A DNA stretch of 64,000 bases from positions 868,001-932,000 of the forward strand of contig NW_026705173.1 in the NCBI RefSeq assembly GCF_029867415.1, in the 5' to 3' direction. Within the stretch, counting starts at the first letter, position 1. The number at the start of each line of letters is the position of its first letter. Positions 23,673-35,429 of this stretch are shown one piece after another. The notes beneath the pieces are model-generated. The model was given only the letters and a program-made list of their open reading frames with translations, made no database searches and was not told where the DNA came from. This DNA is from Vicia villosa. Lineage: Eukaryota; Streptophyta; Magnoliopsida; Fabales; Fabaceae. A program made the position numbers and the translations under genes.

Positions 23673-23735
23673 ATGCGCCAAATGAATTGGCGCATTGGTA
23701 CAAAAATTAATTGTATGCACCAGATGGTTTGGTGC
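23673..23735. repeat. Two adjacent hairpins with matched arm changes
   Basis: The first has arms ATGCGCCAA (23673-23681) and TTGGCGCAT (23687-23695) with a 5-base loop. The second has arms GCACCA (23717-23722) and TGGTGC (23730-23735). GCGCCA/TGGCGC has become GCACCA/TGGTGC, one paired change. Confidence 0.75.
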
Positions 23736-23751
23736 CAGTGTGTCACCCACA

Positions 23752-24050
23752 CACTACAAAAAAAAAGGTCTCCGGCCACGAAACTGCGGCAATATGCAAA
23801 ATAATCGTGGTGTAACGCTTGGGCCACGGTTTGGCCACGGAAACCCGACTGAGGGATATGCGAGCGTGGCCTAAAGTATAATCCATGGTTTTCTTGTTTA
23901 TGCCACGTTTTATGGACATCCGTGGCTTGTATAGGCCACAGTTTAGGTATCTAGATTAAGGTCGTGGTTTGTCTTTGCCATGGGTACAAAACTGTGGCCA
24001 TATCGTAAAACCACTAATTAAAACCACGACTATATGTAGGCCAATTTTAC
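23752..24050 (+). mobile_element. Single end of a CACTA (En/Spm) transposon
   Basis: Begins CACTACAAAAAAAAA at 23752, the diagnostic CACTA terminus, followed by about 280 bp of subterminal repeats in both orientations with GGCCACG/CGTGGC cores (23776, 23820, 23833, 23865, 23903, 23920, 23933 and others). No opposite end (TTTTTGTAGTG) was seen nearby and there is no transposase, so this is a one-ended remnant. Confidence 0.8.
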
Positions 24051-24321
24051 TAATCAACTAAACATGTCAATTTTACACGTAAAAAATCAATTTTAGAATC
24101 AATTCCAAGTACTCCAATAGTGAAACCAAACTTGCCCAAAGGGCTGATTTTCTTTTTCAAACCAACACACCAATCACTTGCGCAAATTTTGAAGAATTTA
24201 AAGTTTAATTACTATAATTGTATGAATACAAATTATTTTACTGTCTACACATCAATGATAATAACATCAGTATATGAATGACTGAGTGCATTATATATCT
24301 AATAAACCTGAATCAAAACTA
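24051..24321. other. AT-rich intergenic DNA
   Basis: No gene, RNA or element end recognised. Confidence 0.5.
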
Positions 24322-24675
24322 AATTAATTTAACTTTTCTTAATATTTGACTTATTTTAAGTTCATTTTTGAAAAGAAAAAAAATAAAAATATATTTTCAA
24401 AAGTGTATTTTAGTCAAATGGATGGGCAATTTAATAAGTTTTATATTTGTTATTTTTATTGTGTAATTATGGCTTTTCTTGAAGGACAATTTATTTGGTT
24501 GGTAGTATGCAAAAATTTGAAATTTTAATACTTTACTTCATATACTTGATAAATGATTAATTTAAATATATATCTTTCCTATGACACTAAATTTTATCCA
24601 TTCATTTTTATAATTCTAACGGTCTATATTTATTCATTTAATGTTGAAGTTGTTCAATTTAATTAATTCATTTAT

Positions 24676-24857
24676 GAGTTAAAAGGTAGTGCACTGATAG
24701 TGTAAAATTGTTTTACACTCTCATCCAATAGAAAATTATAAATGTGCCATGTCATTAAGTGTTTTTTAAATAAAAAATTGTTTAATTGGATACATGGGTG
24801 GTGATTGGTTGACAGTGTAAAAATATTTTACACTGTCAGTGCATCACCCCTTTTCTC
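24676..24857. mobile_element. 182-bp Mutator-like MITE, with preserved empty site
   Basis: The ends match as inverted repeats: GAGTTAAAAGGTAGTGCACTGA at the left, and GAGAAAAGGGGTGATGCACTGA on the opposite strand at the right, both followed by AGTGTAAA. The 9-bp target duplication TTCATTTAT sits at 24667-24675 and 24858-24866. The duplicated segment at 26781-26789 has one TTCATTTAT and no insert. There is no coding capacity. Confidence 0.94.
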
Positions 24858-24944
24858 TTCATTTATTTCCTTTATACATATTAAATGAGATTTGTTTTTC
24901 AATATGAAATCATAAATTTTATTATTATTTATATTATGCAAATT

Positions 24945-25712
24945 GTATGATGATAAGTTTTTTATTTGGAATTAAAAAATATCCAATAGTTTAACGGCTA
25001 TAAATAACAATCTTTTAATACTATAATTACCATAATCAAGTAAAAACGTCAATTCATAATTGAAATTTAAAAACAATTTGTTTTAAAATATAAAACTATA
25101 TTTATTAAAGTAGTAAAATTGTAACATAAATAAAAATTAGTGACTCTATACTGATAATCATAATATTTCTATTTATAATAATAAAAACGACACAAAAAAT
25201 ATTAGTTTTTACAAAATAAAGATAATATTTGACCATTATCTTAATTATATGCAAATTAAATATCTTAATAAGCTACTTCTAATTGCCAATTATAGTCCAA
25301 TTTAATTACTAAAATACCTATTATGTAAATTCTTTGATGATAAGTTTTTTTTGGAATTTGAAAAAATCCAATATTTTCTCGCGTATAAATAACTGTCTAT
25401 TAATATTATAATTACCATAATCAAGTAAAAATGTCAATTCATAATGCAAATTTAAAAAAAAAATTGTTTTAAAACATAAAATGATATTTATAAAAGTTGT
25501 AAAATTGTAATATAAATTTAAATTAGGACTCTAAATTAATAATCATAATATTTATATTTATAATAATAAAACGAAACAAAAAGTATTGTTTTTTACAAAA
25601 TAAAGATAATATTTGACCGTTCTCTTATAGATGTGCAAAATAAATATCTTAATAAACCACTTTTATTCGCCAATTATAATCCAATTTCAGTATTAAAATA
25701 CCTGTCATTGTA
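24945..25712. repeat. Two tandem copies of a roughly 385-bp unit
   Basis: The unit at about 24945-25330 (GATGATAAGTTTTTT...CCAATAGTTTAACGG...TATAAATAAC...CATAATCAAGTAAAAA) is followed directly by a diverged copy to about 25712. A third, truncated copy lies at 26870-27074 within the second half of the larger duplication. No open frame is conserved between units. Confidence 0.85.
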
Positions 25713-25721
25713 CTATTGATT

Positions 25722-25723
<2 letters not shown>

Positions 25724-25762
<39 letters not shown>
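25724..25762. repeat. (AAT)n microsatellite
   Basis: Thirteen or so AAT units, interrupted once near the end (AATAGTAAT). Confidence 0.95.
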
Positions 25763-25763
<1 letters not shown>

Positions 25764-25969
25764 GTAATAAAGTTAATAGTAAACATATAGGAGAAAATAC
25801 ATTATTATACCTTTTACTCATTAATTTGACATCAAATTACATCCCTTCATTTTTATTATATGTGTCTCGGACTTTATTATACATACATTATTATATGACT
25901 ATGACCAAACCATAATTCAAAACACAAATAGGGTATGCCTTTTTCCATTTTTTTAAATGGCAAAATTTA

Positions 25970-26314
25970 TCATCCTATAGTACAACAACATTTATAAGAA
26001 CTAGGATAAATTATTCTGCAGGTACCACCTTTCTTAAATCCCTTTTTACTACAATCTGTATTGCATTGTTCATCAGATGCACATTTACCATCTTGACATT
26101 TGATATCCATAAGGCTGTACTCACCCCTTGATAAATCTACAACCAAACAAACTTAGAGAGAAAAAACTAGAGAGAAAAATCAAGCAACATCATAGAAAAA
26201 TCAAGTATACAACTAGAGAGAAAAAACAAACTTTTATTTACTACCTGAAAGCAACATCATAGATATGAACAAAATCAAGCAAAAATAAGATCGATTGAAT
26301 AACACGGAGGCCAT
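25970..26314 (-). CDS. Defensin-like cysteine-rich secreted peptide (two exons)
   Basis: Exon 1 runs 26314-26245 and exon 2 runs 26136-25970, joined across a 108-bp GT-AG intron (26244-26137, phase 1). Together they encode 78 residues ending in TGA. Residues 1-24 are a signal peptide (MASVLFNRSYF, then a CLILFISMMLLS hydrophobic core), so the product is expected to be secreted. The mature part has eight cysteines spaced C-x4-C-x5-C-x3-C-x10-C-x9-C-C-C. CxxxC (CNTDC), GxC (GTC) and CxC (within CCC) are the marks of the cysteine-stabilised alpha-beta fold of plant defensin-like/LCR peptides. A split between signal-peptide exon and cysteine exon is typical of that family. Role and target are unknown: antimicrobial, pollen/seed or nodule-type functions are all possible. 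Spacing does not match the usual four- or six-Cys nodule NCR pattern. The intron holds repeated TTTTTCTCTCTAG tracts (decoy acceptors) and a 13-base copy of exon 1 text. No disabling change was found. Confidence 0.85.
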
Positions 26315-26370
26315 TTTAAAAAAGTTCTCCTTTTACTATTTTTCCTGTGAGATTTAGGACTCACACTCTT

Positions 26371-26381
26371 CCTTATATATA
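26371..26381 (-). promoter_or_regulatory. TATA box of the defensin-like gene
   Basis: Minus-strand TATATATAAGG, 57-67 bases upstream of the ATG at 26314. This gives a short 5' leader of about 30 bases if transcription starts at the usual distance. Confidence 0.65.
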
Positions 26382-27074
26382 CTATTTAACTGATTTTTAG
26401 CATGTAAAGAATATACTTTAAAGAAAAGAAATAAATTAATTTAACTTTTTTTAATATTTTTCTTATTTTAAGTTCATTTTTTAAAAGAAAAAAAATTAAA
26501 AAAAATATTTTCAAAAGTGTATTTTAGTCAAATGGGTGGACAATTTAATAAGTTGTATATTTGTTATTTTTATTGTGTAATTATGGCTTTTCTTGAAGGA
26601 CAATTTATTTGGTCAGTAGTATGCAAAAATTTGAAATTTTAATACTTTACTTCATATACTTGATAAATGATTAATTTAAATATATATCTTTCCTATGACA
26701 CTAAATTTTATCCATTCATTTTTACAATTCTAATGGTCTATATTTATTCCTTTAATGTTGAAGTTGTTCAATTTAATTAATTCATTTATTTCCTTTATAA
26801 ATATAAAATGAGATTTGTTTTTCAATATGAAATCATAAATTTTATTAATATTTATATTATGTAAATTGTATGATGATAAGTTTTTTTTTGGAATTAAAAA
26901 ATATCCAATAGTTTAACGGGTATAAATAACACTCTTTTAATACTATAATTACCATAATCAAGTAAAAAAGTCAATTAATAATTGAAATTTAAAAACAATT
27001 TATTTTAAAATAGAAAACTATATTTATTAATGTAGTAAAATTGTAACATAAATTAAAATTAGTAACTCTATACT

Positions 27075-29357
27075 TGTAACATCCTAAATTCTCTAAGCAT
27101 GAGAATAAGACTAATGAACCTAATGGCAACTAAGAAAGAGAAGTTAGTGAAAATCAAAAGGGATTGATTAGAATCTAACTAAATGGCAAACTAGTAAATA
27201 TATCTTAGTTAGAGGGCAAATTGGTCTTGTTCCAATTAGTGAATAACATAAGGCCTTGTTTGGTTACATATGCCATTCATTTATTTCAAGAAATCAGAAT
27301 TTAGTAATAAGATTGGAGGGAGAGAAAGTGAAGAACATGGACAATGAAGAAGGGATGTCCAAGATTCTTCACCGTCAACATGCATGTGCAAAATACTTAG
27401 AGATATCAAAGTTTGATTTTAAGGATCATGCTTAGTGTGTGTGGATCATCGTCATCTCCATCATCAATTCAGAACTTTTGAACTCAAGGTGAGTTCCATA
27501 GTTAGAACTTGGGGTAGGAATTGGGGTTTTGTGAATTGCAAGTTTGGGAACCAGGATTAGAATGAGAAAATTATTGATGCATGTTGGTATTGATAGGTGT
27601 GTTGATACATGTATATGCTGCTATAGAATGTTGTTACATGTTAGGGTTCGAATTTGGATTGTTGGGGAACCTATGGATGAGTTAGAACACTATTGGAACT
27701 GGTTTTATGCAAGAAAACGTGATTATTGCTTCTGGTTCAGTAAGCAATCGATTGCAGGGGTCAAGCAATTGATTTCACTGTGAAAAATTGACTTTCTGCG
27801 CTTCTCGTTCAGCGAGCAATTGATTGCCCACCAGTGCAAATCGATTGCACCTGACAGAAAATCATCCCTTTACTGTTTCGACCATATCTGGAGTTTCGTA
27901 ACTCAGAATTGGGCGTCGTCGAAGGCATTGGAAAGCTAATGGAAAGGGCTAAGAGATGTCTAAGCTTACACAACCTTAGAATACTATTAAGTACTAATTA
28001 AATCCATGTGAATATTCTTGTATCGTGGTTACTAAACGATAGTGCTTGGATAATCGTTTTGTTAATCATTCTAAATGCCTTGGTGCATAAATCTTCCTTC
28101 AACTGGGTTGTAGGGATCATGGAATGAGTGGTAATGTAAATCAAAGTTATCCACGTACACTAAAGACGTTGAGGTCTTATAGCTTGTGAAGCTAGGCATG
28201 TGAACCAAGAGGCGAGGGGGTCTTACAACTTGGTGTAACTTGTGTACGTCGATTAACAAAATATGGATATGGTAAGTTGAGCCTTAGGATACCTAAACTA
28301 AGATTTATGAACATATTCTAGCCTGATATTTCCTCTTTCCTATCAAGCGACTTCTTCTGAAATTCTACAATCTAATGGTGTAGTAAGTATGTGACGAGGG
28401 GTTAGAGGACATACAAAAGGACAGTAACTGCGAGTAGGCACGTTACATATATGTTGGCTACTTCTTGTGAAGAAATTCCAAGGATGCCCTTGTGCCATAT
28501 ATATTGCAGGCATTCTCGGGCTTTGGTCTCGGAAATGGGTCGATTCCTTAGTTCACGAGTTATTCTTCGGGGATGAAGTCCCGGGGATGTGTACCTCACC
28601 TTATCATTTTGTTGTTTCCTTATGGATGAATTTCTATGTGAGATTTGGACCCAGGAAATTGGACGAGTTGAATTGTTGTAGCGATTCAATGTCGGTTCCA
28701 TGGTTCTCTATAATCATATGAGTTACTTACCATGTAGATTTAAAAGGAGTGTTTTGGGGTCTTGTTTCGAGGGCAGATAGGCAGGTAAACCCGGAAGACC
28801 AGACCTTGAGGGTAGCTCCAGACAGAAGCTTATCAGGTAAATCGGAATACCTATTCTGGAGGAAACATGTACCTAATATTTGAACATGTGATATGTTCTC
28901 ATTGGATCCAATTGGGTGGTCAGTGGATACTCAGTCGTGGTGCTACGAGTTGATAGGCTTTCCTGTACTGGATACTGAGGAAACCTTAGGATCTGAGATG
29001 GATCTGTAAATTATGTATGTACCTTGTAGAGCCGAGAGGACCCATAAGATAGGGGAACTCACTGAGATTGATTAATCTCACCCCATTCATCTTATTATTT
29101 TTCAGGTACCGTGAAAGATCGAGTTTTGCTAGATGCTTGGATAAGGAGCTTTTGATCGGATGTCGTGAAGACCGTGCCTAATCTTTTCTTCCGTTGTGTA
29201 TTAATATCTTTGTGTAGATATATTCATTGTATCCATCTTCAAGATGATTTTGAAATGTACACACTTATGTTATTATTCCTGACTTTTGTATGTACTCAGT
29301 ACCAGTTATTAGTATTCTGCTGATATGATTCTAGACACATATTGGTAGGGTATTACA
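27075..29357 (+). repeat. 5' LTR of the 27075 element
   Basis: TG...CA ends. Contains palindromes of the GTGCAAATCGATTGCAC type at 27743, 27816 and 27834. ATACT (27070-27074) would be the left target duplication; its partner lies outside the window. No clear tRNA-complementary PBS follows 29357. Confidence 0.88.
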
Positions 29358-31891
29358 GTTGAATTCCTATATGGTGGGAGTTAACATTGGGAATCTCTTC
29401 TGTGTGCCATGTGTGAGTGAGTACACACCTAGCATAGGAACTCGAACTAGATTCGTAGCAAGTTGATCTAGTTTGTTGCGTTCAGGGGAGATAAACCTTG
29501 AACATGTGACTAGAAGGATCTAATTAGCGATGACCTCAGTTGAGACATGTTTAATTAGTTGTTCGTGGCTATAGGATACAGGTGGAGATCGTTATACGCT
29601 ACTGGATGGGTTACTTAAGCGCATGGCCTCGGAGTTGGACCACCATGTTAGTACTACCAGACATGTATATCGCCACAGTATCGCTATCATGCACGAGGCA
29701 TGTGAGTCATTCTTTCCTGACAGATGTGGGACATGTTGATATGGAACTCAAGGTAGGATGAGATTGGTATTCGTGAGATGCAGAGATAAGAATCCACATG
29801 TTGCACTCAATGATTGAGGATTATGCGAGTAGGCGACGACAAGGTGGGTTAAGTTCTGATACTATACTCTGATGAGACCTTGGGTGGTCGTGATCGCGTG
29901 AGAATTTTAGATTTTACATCGTGGATGATCCTTGTTCTGTTGGAGTTAGTGAACCTTTATGTATATCTATGAGATGGGGATGTGTGTGTAATCATCATAC
30001 TCCAACCAGCGCATTATGTGACTACTCATTAACATTGGTGATTAATATTAGAATGGACGAAGTATGTCTTGGGTTACCTCGATGTGAGAAGTATCGAGGG
30101 GAGTATCTGTAGATCCTTAAAAGATAAATAATGTCAGTCTCGGTAAGCAGAGACACATTGGTTTTGGGAGTGTCATGGAATTTCAAAGGGGAATATCCAA
30201 GGCACAAAGTTTGATTCCTTGCATTATGATATACACTTAACTTCTAGAAATGATGCATTGGGGAATGCGACCGAGGGAGTCAATTTAGTGCCAGTTTCGG
30301 AAATGAAAAGGCATTAGATGACAATGTGGTTGAAGTGCGACTATGCAAGTATTGTTATATCGGTTAAGCCATATGGATTCTGGGAAGTGTTGTCATGCCA
30401 GCGGTATGAAGTCGTATGGTTGAGAATAAACTATGGACAGGTTGACAAAGTTATTGTAGCATCTGTATGATTCGGGAATTAGTAAAGTAACATGAATTCA
30501 TTTTTGGCGAGTATTCAGTTTCAGAAGTTCGGAAAATGAAATGTATGACAAGGGTTGTATTCTAAGGAGAATTTTCCAAGGATGACGGAGTATTTAGTGA
30601 CTTGATGTTAAGAACTACTCGACCTCGACTAGTAGTGTTGGTGAGTGTGGTTAAGACTCTAGCACATATCATAATTGGAAGAATGTCGAGAAGGAATTGT
30701 TGCTACCAAGGGATTGAAAGCAATAGAGTAATGAAGCCAAGTGGATTATGGACACAATATGGCTTAGAGGGGTTCGTGAAGTGTGTGATCGGTTGAGATC
30801 AGAATAGTGCAGCAGACAAGAATGAGACATTCCTTTAGTAGGTATGTATGGGGATACCTTCCAAAGATGAACTCGACAAAGTAATGTTTCGTTCATTGTA
30901 GACTCAAGGATCCACCATAATCTAGAGAAACCCGCCGATGGACTAGTATAGAAGGACGCTGTGGTCGAGGTATAATCGGAAGTTTCATGGGCTGGCTTGT
31001 GAATATCGGAAGGAGTATTGTGACCATTGGAGATGCTGGAAGTAAGTAGAGGATTTTACTTGACGAAGTCTTATTTGACTATGTCGGGTAAACTTGTGAG
31101 CGTATGTGGAGAATTTGAGCGATGTTGCAGGTCAACCGTTAGAGCTTTCTCTTCAGTAGCAAGACCTTGTGTGAAGTATTTAGCTATCAAGATAGATAGT
31201 TGCAGGAATTGTACGCTCTTGTGGATTTTGGATTCAATTGTTCCGACCAAGATCGGAAGGAGGATCAAAGTGGGAAAGTGGTTGTTGTATAGTGAAGGTG
31301 AACTTTGAATCAATCCTTCTAAGCATTTGGGAATTAGAAGTCAAGACGCAAGAAATTAGCATACACCTGTGTGGCTCCATATGGATTCATGTAGCATTGA
31401 ATCTGGAATATCATTGCTATATGTTAAAGATGTAGCAGGGATTCCTTAGAGTGGAGGAAAATCAAGGAAACAAGACAAATACGTGGGAAACCAACGACGT
31501 ATATGAGTAAGAGGTTACGGGAAAGACGCAGATTGGAGTCAACGAGTGACCCATCCGACTAAGGGGTATTAGTGTATAATGCTATTGAGACTTAGTGCGA
31601 AGAAGTAAGGGTTTCTAACCTTGGAAGGATCTATCCTTAAGCGTATCAAAAGGCGTATCAGAAGAGGCATGTTTATGTAACAACTATGGTGACCTGTAGA
31701 CAGATGCTAGTACGCAAAGGTATCGAAGGGTTGGGTTTTCTTGTATGGGATAACTTTCTACGGAGTCATATGGTTATCCAAAGGAGGAACATTAGGGGCA
31801 TTCTCACTCTCATTGGAAGAGGTTGGGAGGAGTTTGTTCTCATTGTGATTGGAAGGAATTCGAGGGCGAATTCTATTTAAGGGAGGGAGAA
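29358..31891 (+). other. Internal region of the LARD-like element
   Basis: About 2.5 kb with stop codons in all frames and no protein motif I recognise. It ends with the purine tract TTTAAGGGAGGGAGAA (31876-31891), the plus-strand primer site immediately before the 3' LTR. Confidence 0.75.
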
Positions 31892-33838
31892 TGTAACATC
31901 CTAAATTCTCTAAGCATGAGAATAAGACTAATGAACCTAATGGCAACTAAGAAAGAGAAGTTAGTGGAAATCAAAAGGGATTGATTAGAATCTAACTAAA
32001 TGGCAAACTAGTAAATATATCTTAGTTAAAAGGCAAATTAGTCTTGTTCCAATTAGTGAATAACATAAGGCCTTGTTTGGTTACATATGACTTTCATTTA
32101 TTTCAAGAAATCAGAATTAAGTAATAAGATTGGAGGGAGAGAAAGTGAAGAACATGGACAATGAAGAAGGGATATCCAAGATTCTTCACCATCAACATGC
32201 ATGTGCAAGATACTTAGAGATATCAAAGTTTGATTTCAAGGATCATGCTTAGTGTGTGTGGATCATCGTTATCTCCATCATCAATTCAGAATTTTTGTAC
32301 TCAAGGTGAGTTCCATAGTTAGAACTTGGGGTAGGAATTGGGGTTTTGTGAATTGCATGTTTGGGAACCAGGATTAGAATGAGAAAATTGTTGATGCATG
32401 TTGGTATTGATAGGTGTGTTGATACATGTATATGCTGCTATAGAATGTTGTTACATGTTAGGGTTCGAATTTGGATTGTTGGGGAACCTATGGATGAGTT
32501 AGAACACTATTGGAACTGGTTTTATGCAAGAAAAACGTGATTTTTGCTTCTGGTTCAGTAAGCAATCAATTGCAGGGGTCAAGCAATTGATTGCACTGTG
32601 AAAAATTTACTTTCTGCGCTTCTGGTTCAGCGAGCATTCGATTGCACACCAGTGCAAATCGATTGCACCTGACAGAAAATCATCCCTTTACTGTTTCGAC
32701 CATAACTGGAGTTTTGTAACTCAGAATTGGGCGCCGTCGAAGGAATTGGAAAGCTAATGGAAAGGGCTACGAGATGTTTAAGCTTCCACAACCTTAGAAT
32801 ACTATTAAGTACTAATTAAATCCATGTGAATATTCTTGTATCGTGGATACTTAACGATAGTGCTTGGATAATCGTTTTGTTAATCATTCTAAATGCCTTG
32901 GTGCATAAATCTTCCTTCAACTGGGTTGTAGGGATCATGGAATGAGTGGTAATGTAAATCAAAGTTATCCACATACACTAAAGACGTTGAGGTCTTATAG
33001 CTTGTGAAGCTAAGCATGTGAACCAAGAGGCGAGGAGGTCTTACAACTTGGTGTAACTTGTGTACGTCGATTAACAAAAATGGATATGGTAATCTGAGCC
33101 TTAGGATACCTAAACTAAGATATATGAACATATTCTAGCCTGACATTCCCTCTTTTCTATCAAGCGACTTCTTCTGAAATTCTACAATCTAATGGTGTAG
33201 TAAGTATGTGACGAGAGGTTAGAGGACATACAAAAGGACAATAACTACGAGTAGGCACGTTACATATATGTTGGCTACTTCTTGTGAAGAAATTCCAAGG
33301 ATGCCCCTGTGCCACCTATATTGCAGGCATTCTCGGGCTTTGGTCTCAGGAATGGGTCGACTCCTTAGTTCAGGAGTTATTCTTCGGGGATGAACTCCCG
33401 GGGATGTGTACCTCACCTTCTCCTTTTGTTGTTTCCTTATGGATGAATTTCTATGTGAGATTTGGACCCAGGAAATTGGACGAGTTGAATCGTTGTAGCG
33501 ATTCAATGTCGGTTCCATGGTTCTCTATAGTCATATAAGTTACTTACCATGTAGATTGAAAAGGTATGTTTTGGGGTCTTTTTTCGAGGGCAGATAGGCA
33601 GGTAAACCCGGAAGGCCAGACCTTGAGGTTAGCTCCCGACAGAAGGTTGGCAGGTAAATCCAGAAGACCTATTCTGGAGGAAACATGTACCTAATATTTG
33701 AACATGTGATATGTTCTCAGTGGATCCAATCGTGGTGCTACGAGTTGATAGGCTTTCTTGTACTGGATAGTGAGGAAACCTTAGGATCTGAGATGGATCT
33801 GTAAATTATGTATGTACCTTGTAGAGTCGAGAGGACCC
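31892..33838 (+). repeat. Partial 3' LTR of the 27075 element
   Basis: Matches 27075-29043 throughout and is cut at GAGAGGACCC by the Ogre LTR. The missing 314 or so bases should lie beyond the far end of that Ogre insertion. Confidence 0.9.
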
Positions 33839-35421
33839 TGTCATACCCTAATTTTGACCCCCCCTGAGATGTCATATCTTTTAACTGTTCATCAAAGTCA
33901 AAGTAGATACTCAGAGCAGTCACCTATTCATCTGGTACTTAGTCGAGGGTGTTCAGGAACAAAAGAACTCAGGCAAAGGATCAATCAGAGAAAGGGATGG
34001 TTTCTAACAAAACTATGGGACTCAAAATCTTCATTCTACTCACCTATGATTTATTAGATACCCATCACCTGGACTCAGGATTGCTTACCTCACCAGTCTA
34101 GGGTTTTGAGCTCATCAAGGACTAAAATCAGGGATCACATTTGGGAAACCCTAGAAAGCTCAAGGGCATCACTCAAAGGCTTCAATCATTATAAATTAGT
34201 TCATATGACAATGTCCATAGGGCATTACACTTCAATCCAAGGCCTACAGTCATCAATTTCATCTGGTCGACAATTAGGGTTTTTGACCTAATTCACCAAG
34301 ATAGTTGACTTTTTAATCAGGACATGGATCCAAAACTCAATGTAAGACTCAAGAGTTTCTATTACCTCAATATAATCCACTCACATCACTCATTTGAAGA
34401 GGAGAGTTTGATTCATCAGAAAAGTCCAAGAATTCACTTCATTTGGAAAAAGTCAACTGTACAGGATCACCTTTGACTTTTTGGAAATTTTGGTCAACCA
34501 TGACTTTTGAAGTTTTAAATCATCAATATGTGATATTTAAAGTCATTTGATCAAGAAAAATCAAGAAAATCAATCAAGAATCAAAAGTCAAAAGTTTTAC
34601 TTTTCATACTTAGAAAATTTTCTAAGTGTTTTCAAGTGGTTTTTGCCAAACTTTGGAAGGGATTTTCTCAAAATTTCACCTACAAACTGAAAAAACTTCC
34701 AACATGAAAGTTGTAGATTTTGATCCAATAAACAATTTTGACACATATAATTTTTTTGGCTAAAAATCAACCATTGAAGAGATATCGAGCTTCAAAGTGG
34801 CTGCCTTCACAAAACATGCAAGAAAACCCTAGTTTTCTTCAAACTTTATGCGACTTTTTCACTAATTTCCCTAAAGAATTTGGGCAAACACCAAACTAAT
34901 GAATTGAAGTACATGTTAAGGGCTTTCCAAATTGTGCTCAACCTTCTCCAAATTCATTTTGAGCTAGGAGATATGATTGATCAAAGTTAGGCACTTGAAG
35001 TGAAAATTATAGGTCATGTGCAATTTGGAACTTTGCAATTTTGTGCAAATGACTTCACTAAGTGATGCTACCCGACCTCTAATACATCTGAAAGCACACC
35101 ATACATCCATTTTCATCATTGAATAAGGATTAGAGAATATTCCCAAAAACAAAGGCATGTGATTATGTAATGATTACATTTGAGAATTTATGGCAAGATG
35201 ATGAATCACCAAAGGAATCTCTTCCCAACCAATTGGAGCTCATTTCTGTCTCAGATTTGTCCCCTAAGATCAAGCAAAATCGAGGGCTAGGGGATTGATC
35301 AAATTGAATCAAAATTCCCATCATTGCATTGTGGATATTTTTGAATTCCTTCATAGCCAAGAAACCAAATCAACCTCACTAAGTAACCACACTCCTCTGC
35401 AACTATACTGAATCATTTGCC

Positions 35422-35429
35422 TATAAATA
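35422..35429 (+). promoter_or_regulatory. LTR TATA box
   Basis: TATAAATA in TTGCCTATAAATACAAG about 1.58 kb into the LTR, the likely start of element transcription. Confidence 0.65.

Larger units (their letters stand above)
24322..27074. repeat. Duplicated segment (24322-25150 and 26429-27074)
   Basis: The two stretches are near-copies in the same orientation, sharing for example CAAAAGTGTATTTTAGTCAAATGG and GGACAATTTATTTGG. The first copy contains the MITE 24676-24857, while the second shows the empty site at 26781-26789. The second copy stops at 27074, where the LTR element was inserted in CTATACT; the text after CTATACT continues in copy one at about 25151. The defensin-like gene lies between the two copies. 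Confidence 0.9.
27075..33838 (+). mobile_element. Non-coding LTR element (LARD-like), second LTR interrupted
   Basis: A 2283-bp 5' LTR (27075-29357), a 2534-bp internal region and a partial 3' LTR (31892-33838) in direct orientation. LTRs start TGTAACATCCTAAATTCTC; the 5' one ends GGTATTACA. The 3' LTR stops at the point equal to 29043, where the Ogre at 33839 was inserted. LTR copies differ by scattered bases and a 23-bp or so gap near 33735, so this element is older than the one at 10477. I find no gag or pol. The end of the internal region (IRGRILFKGGRM-like text and a purine tract) suggests derivation from a chromovirus. Confidence 0.9.

Noticed and set aside
25139..25330. Second defensin-like gene in the other copy of the duplicated segment
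   Set aside because: I looked for a signal-peptide exon and a cysteine exon on both sides of 24322-25712 and found neither.
28402..28721. Overlapping frames of 84-99 codons with counterparts at 33219-33538
   Set aside because: They are LTR sequence of the 27075 element on both strands, with no protein family likeness.
31686..31880. Possible integrase/chromodomain end in the LARD-like element
   Set aside because: Only the last 15 or so codons resemble a chromovirus end; no domain can be supported upstream.
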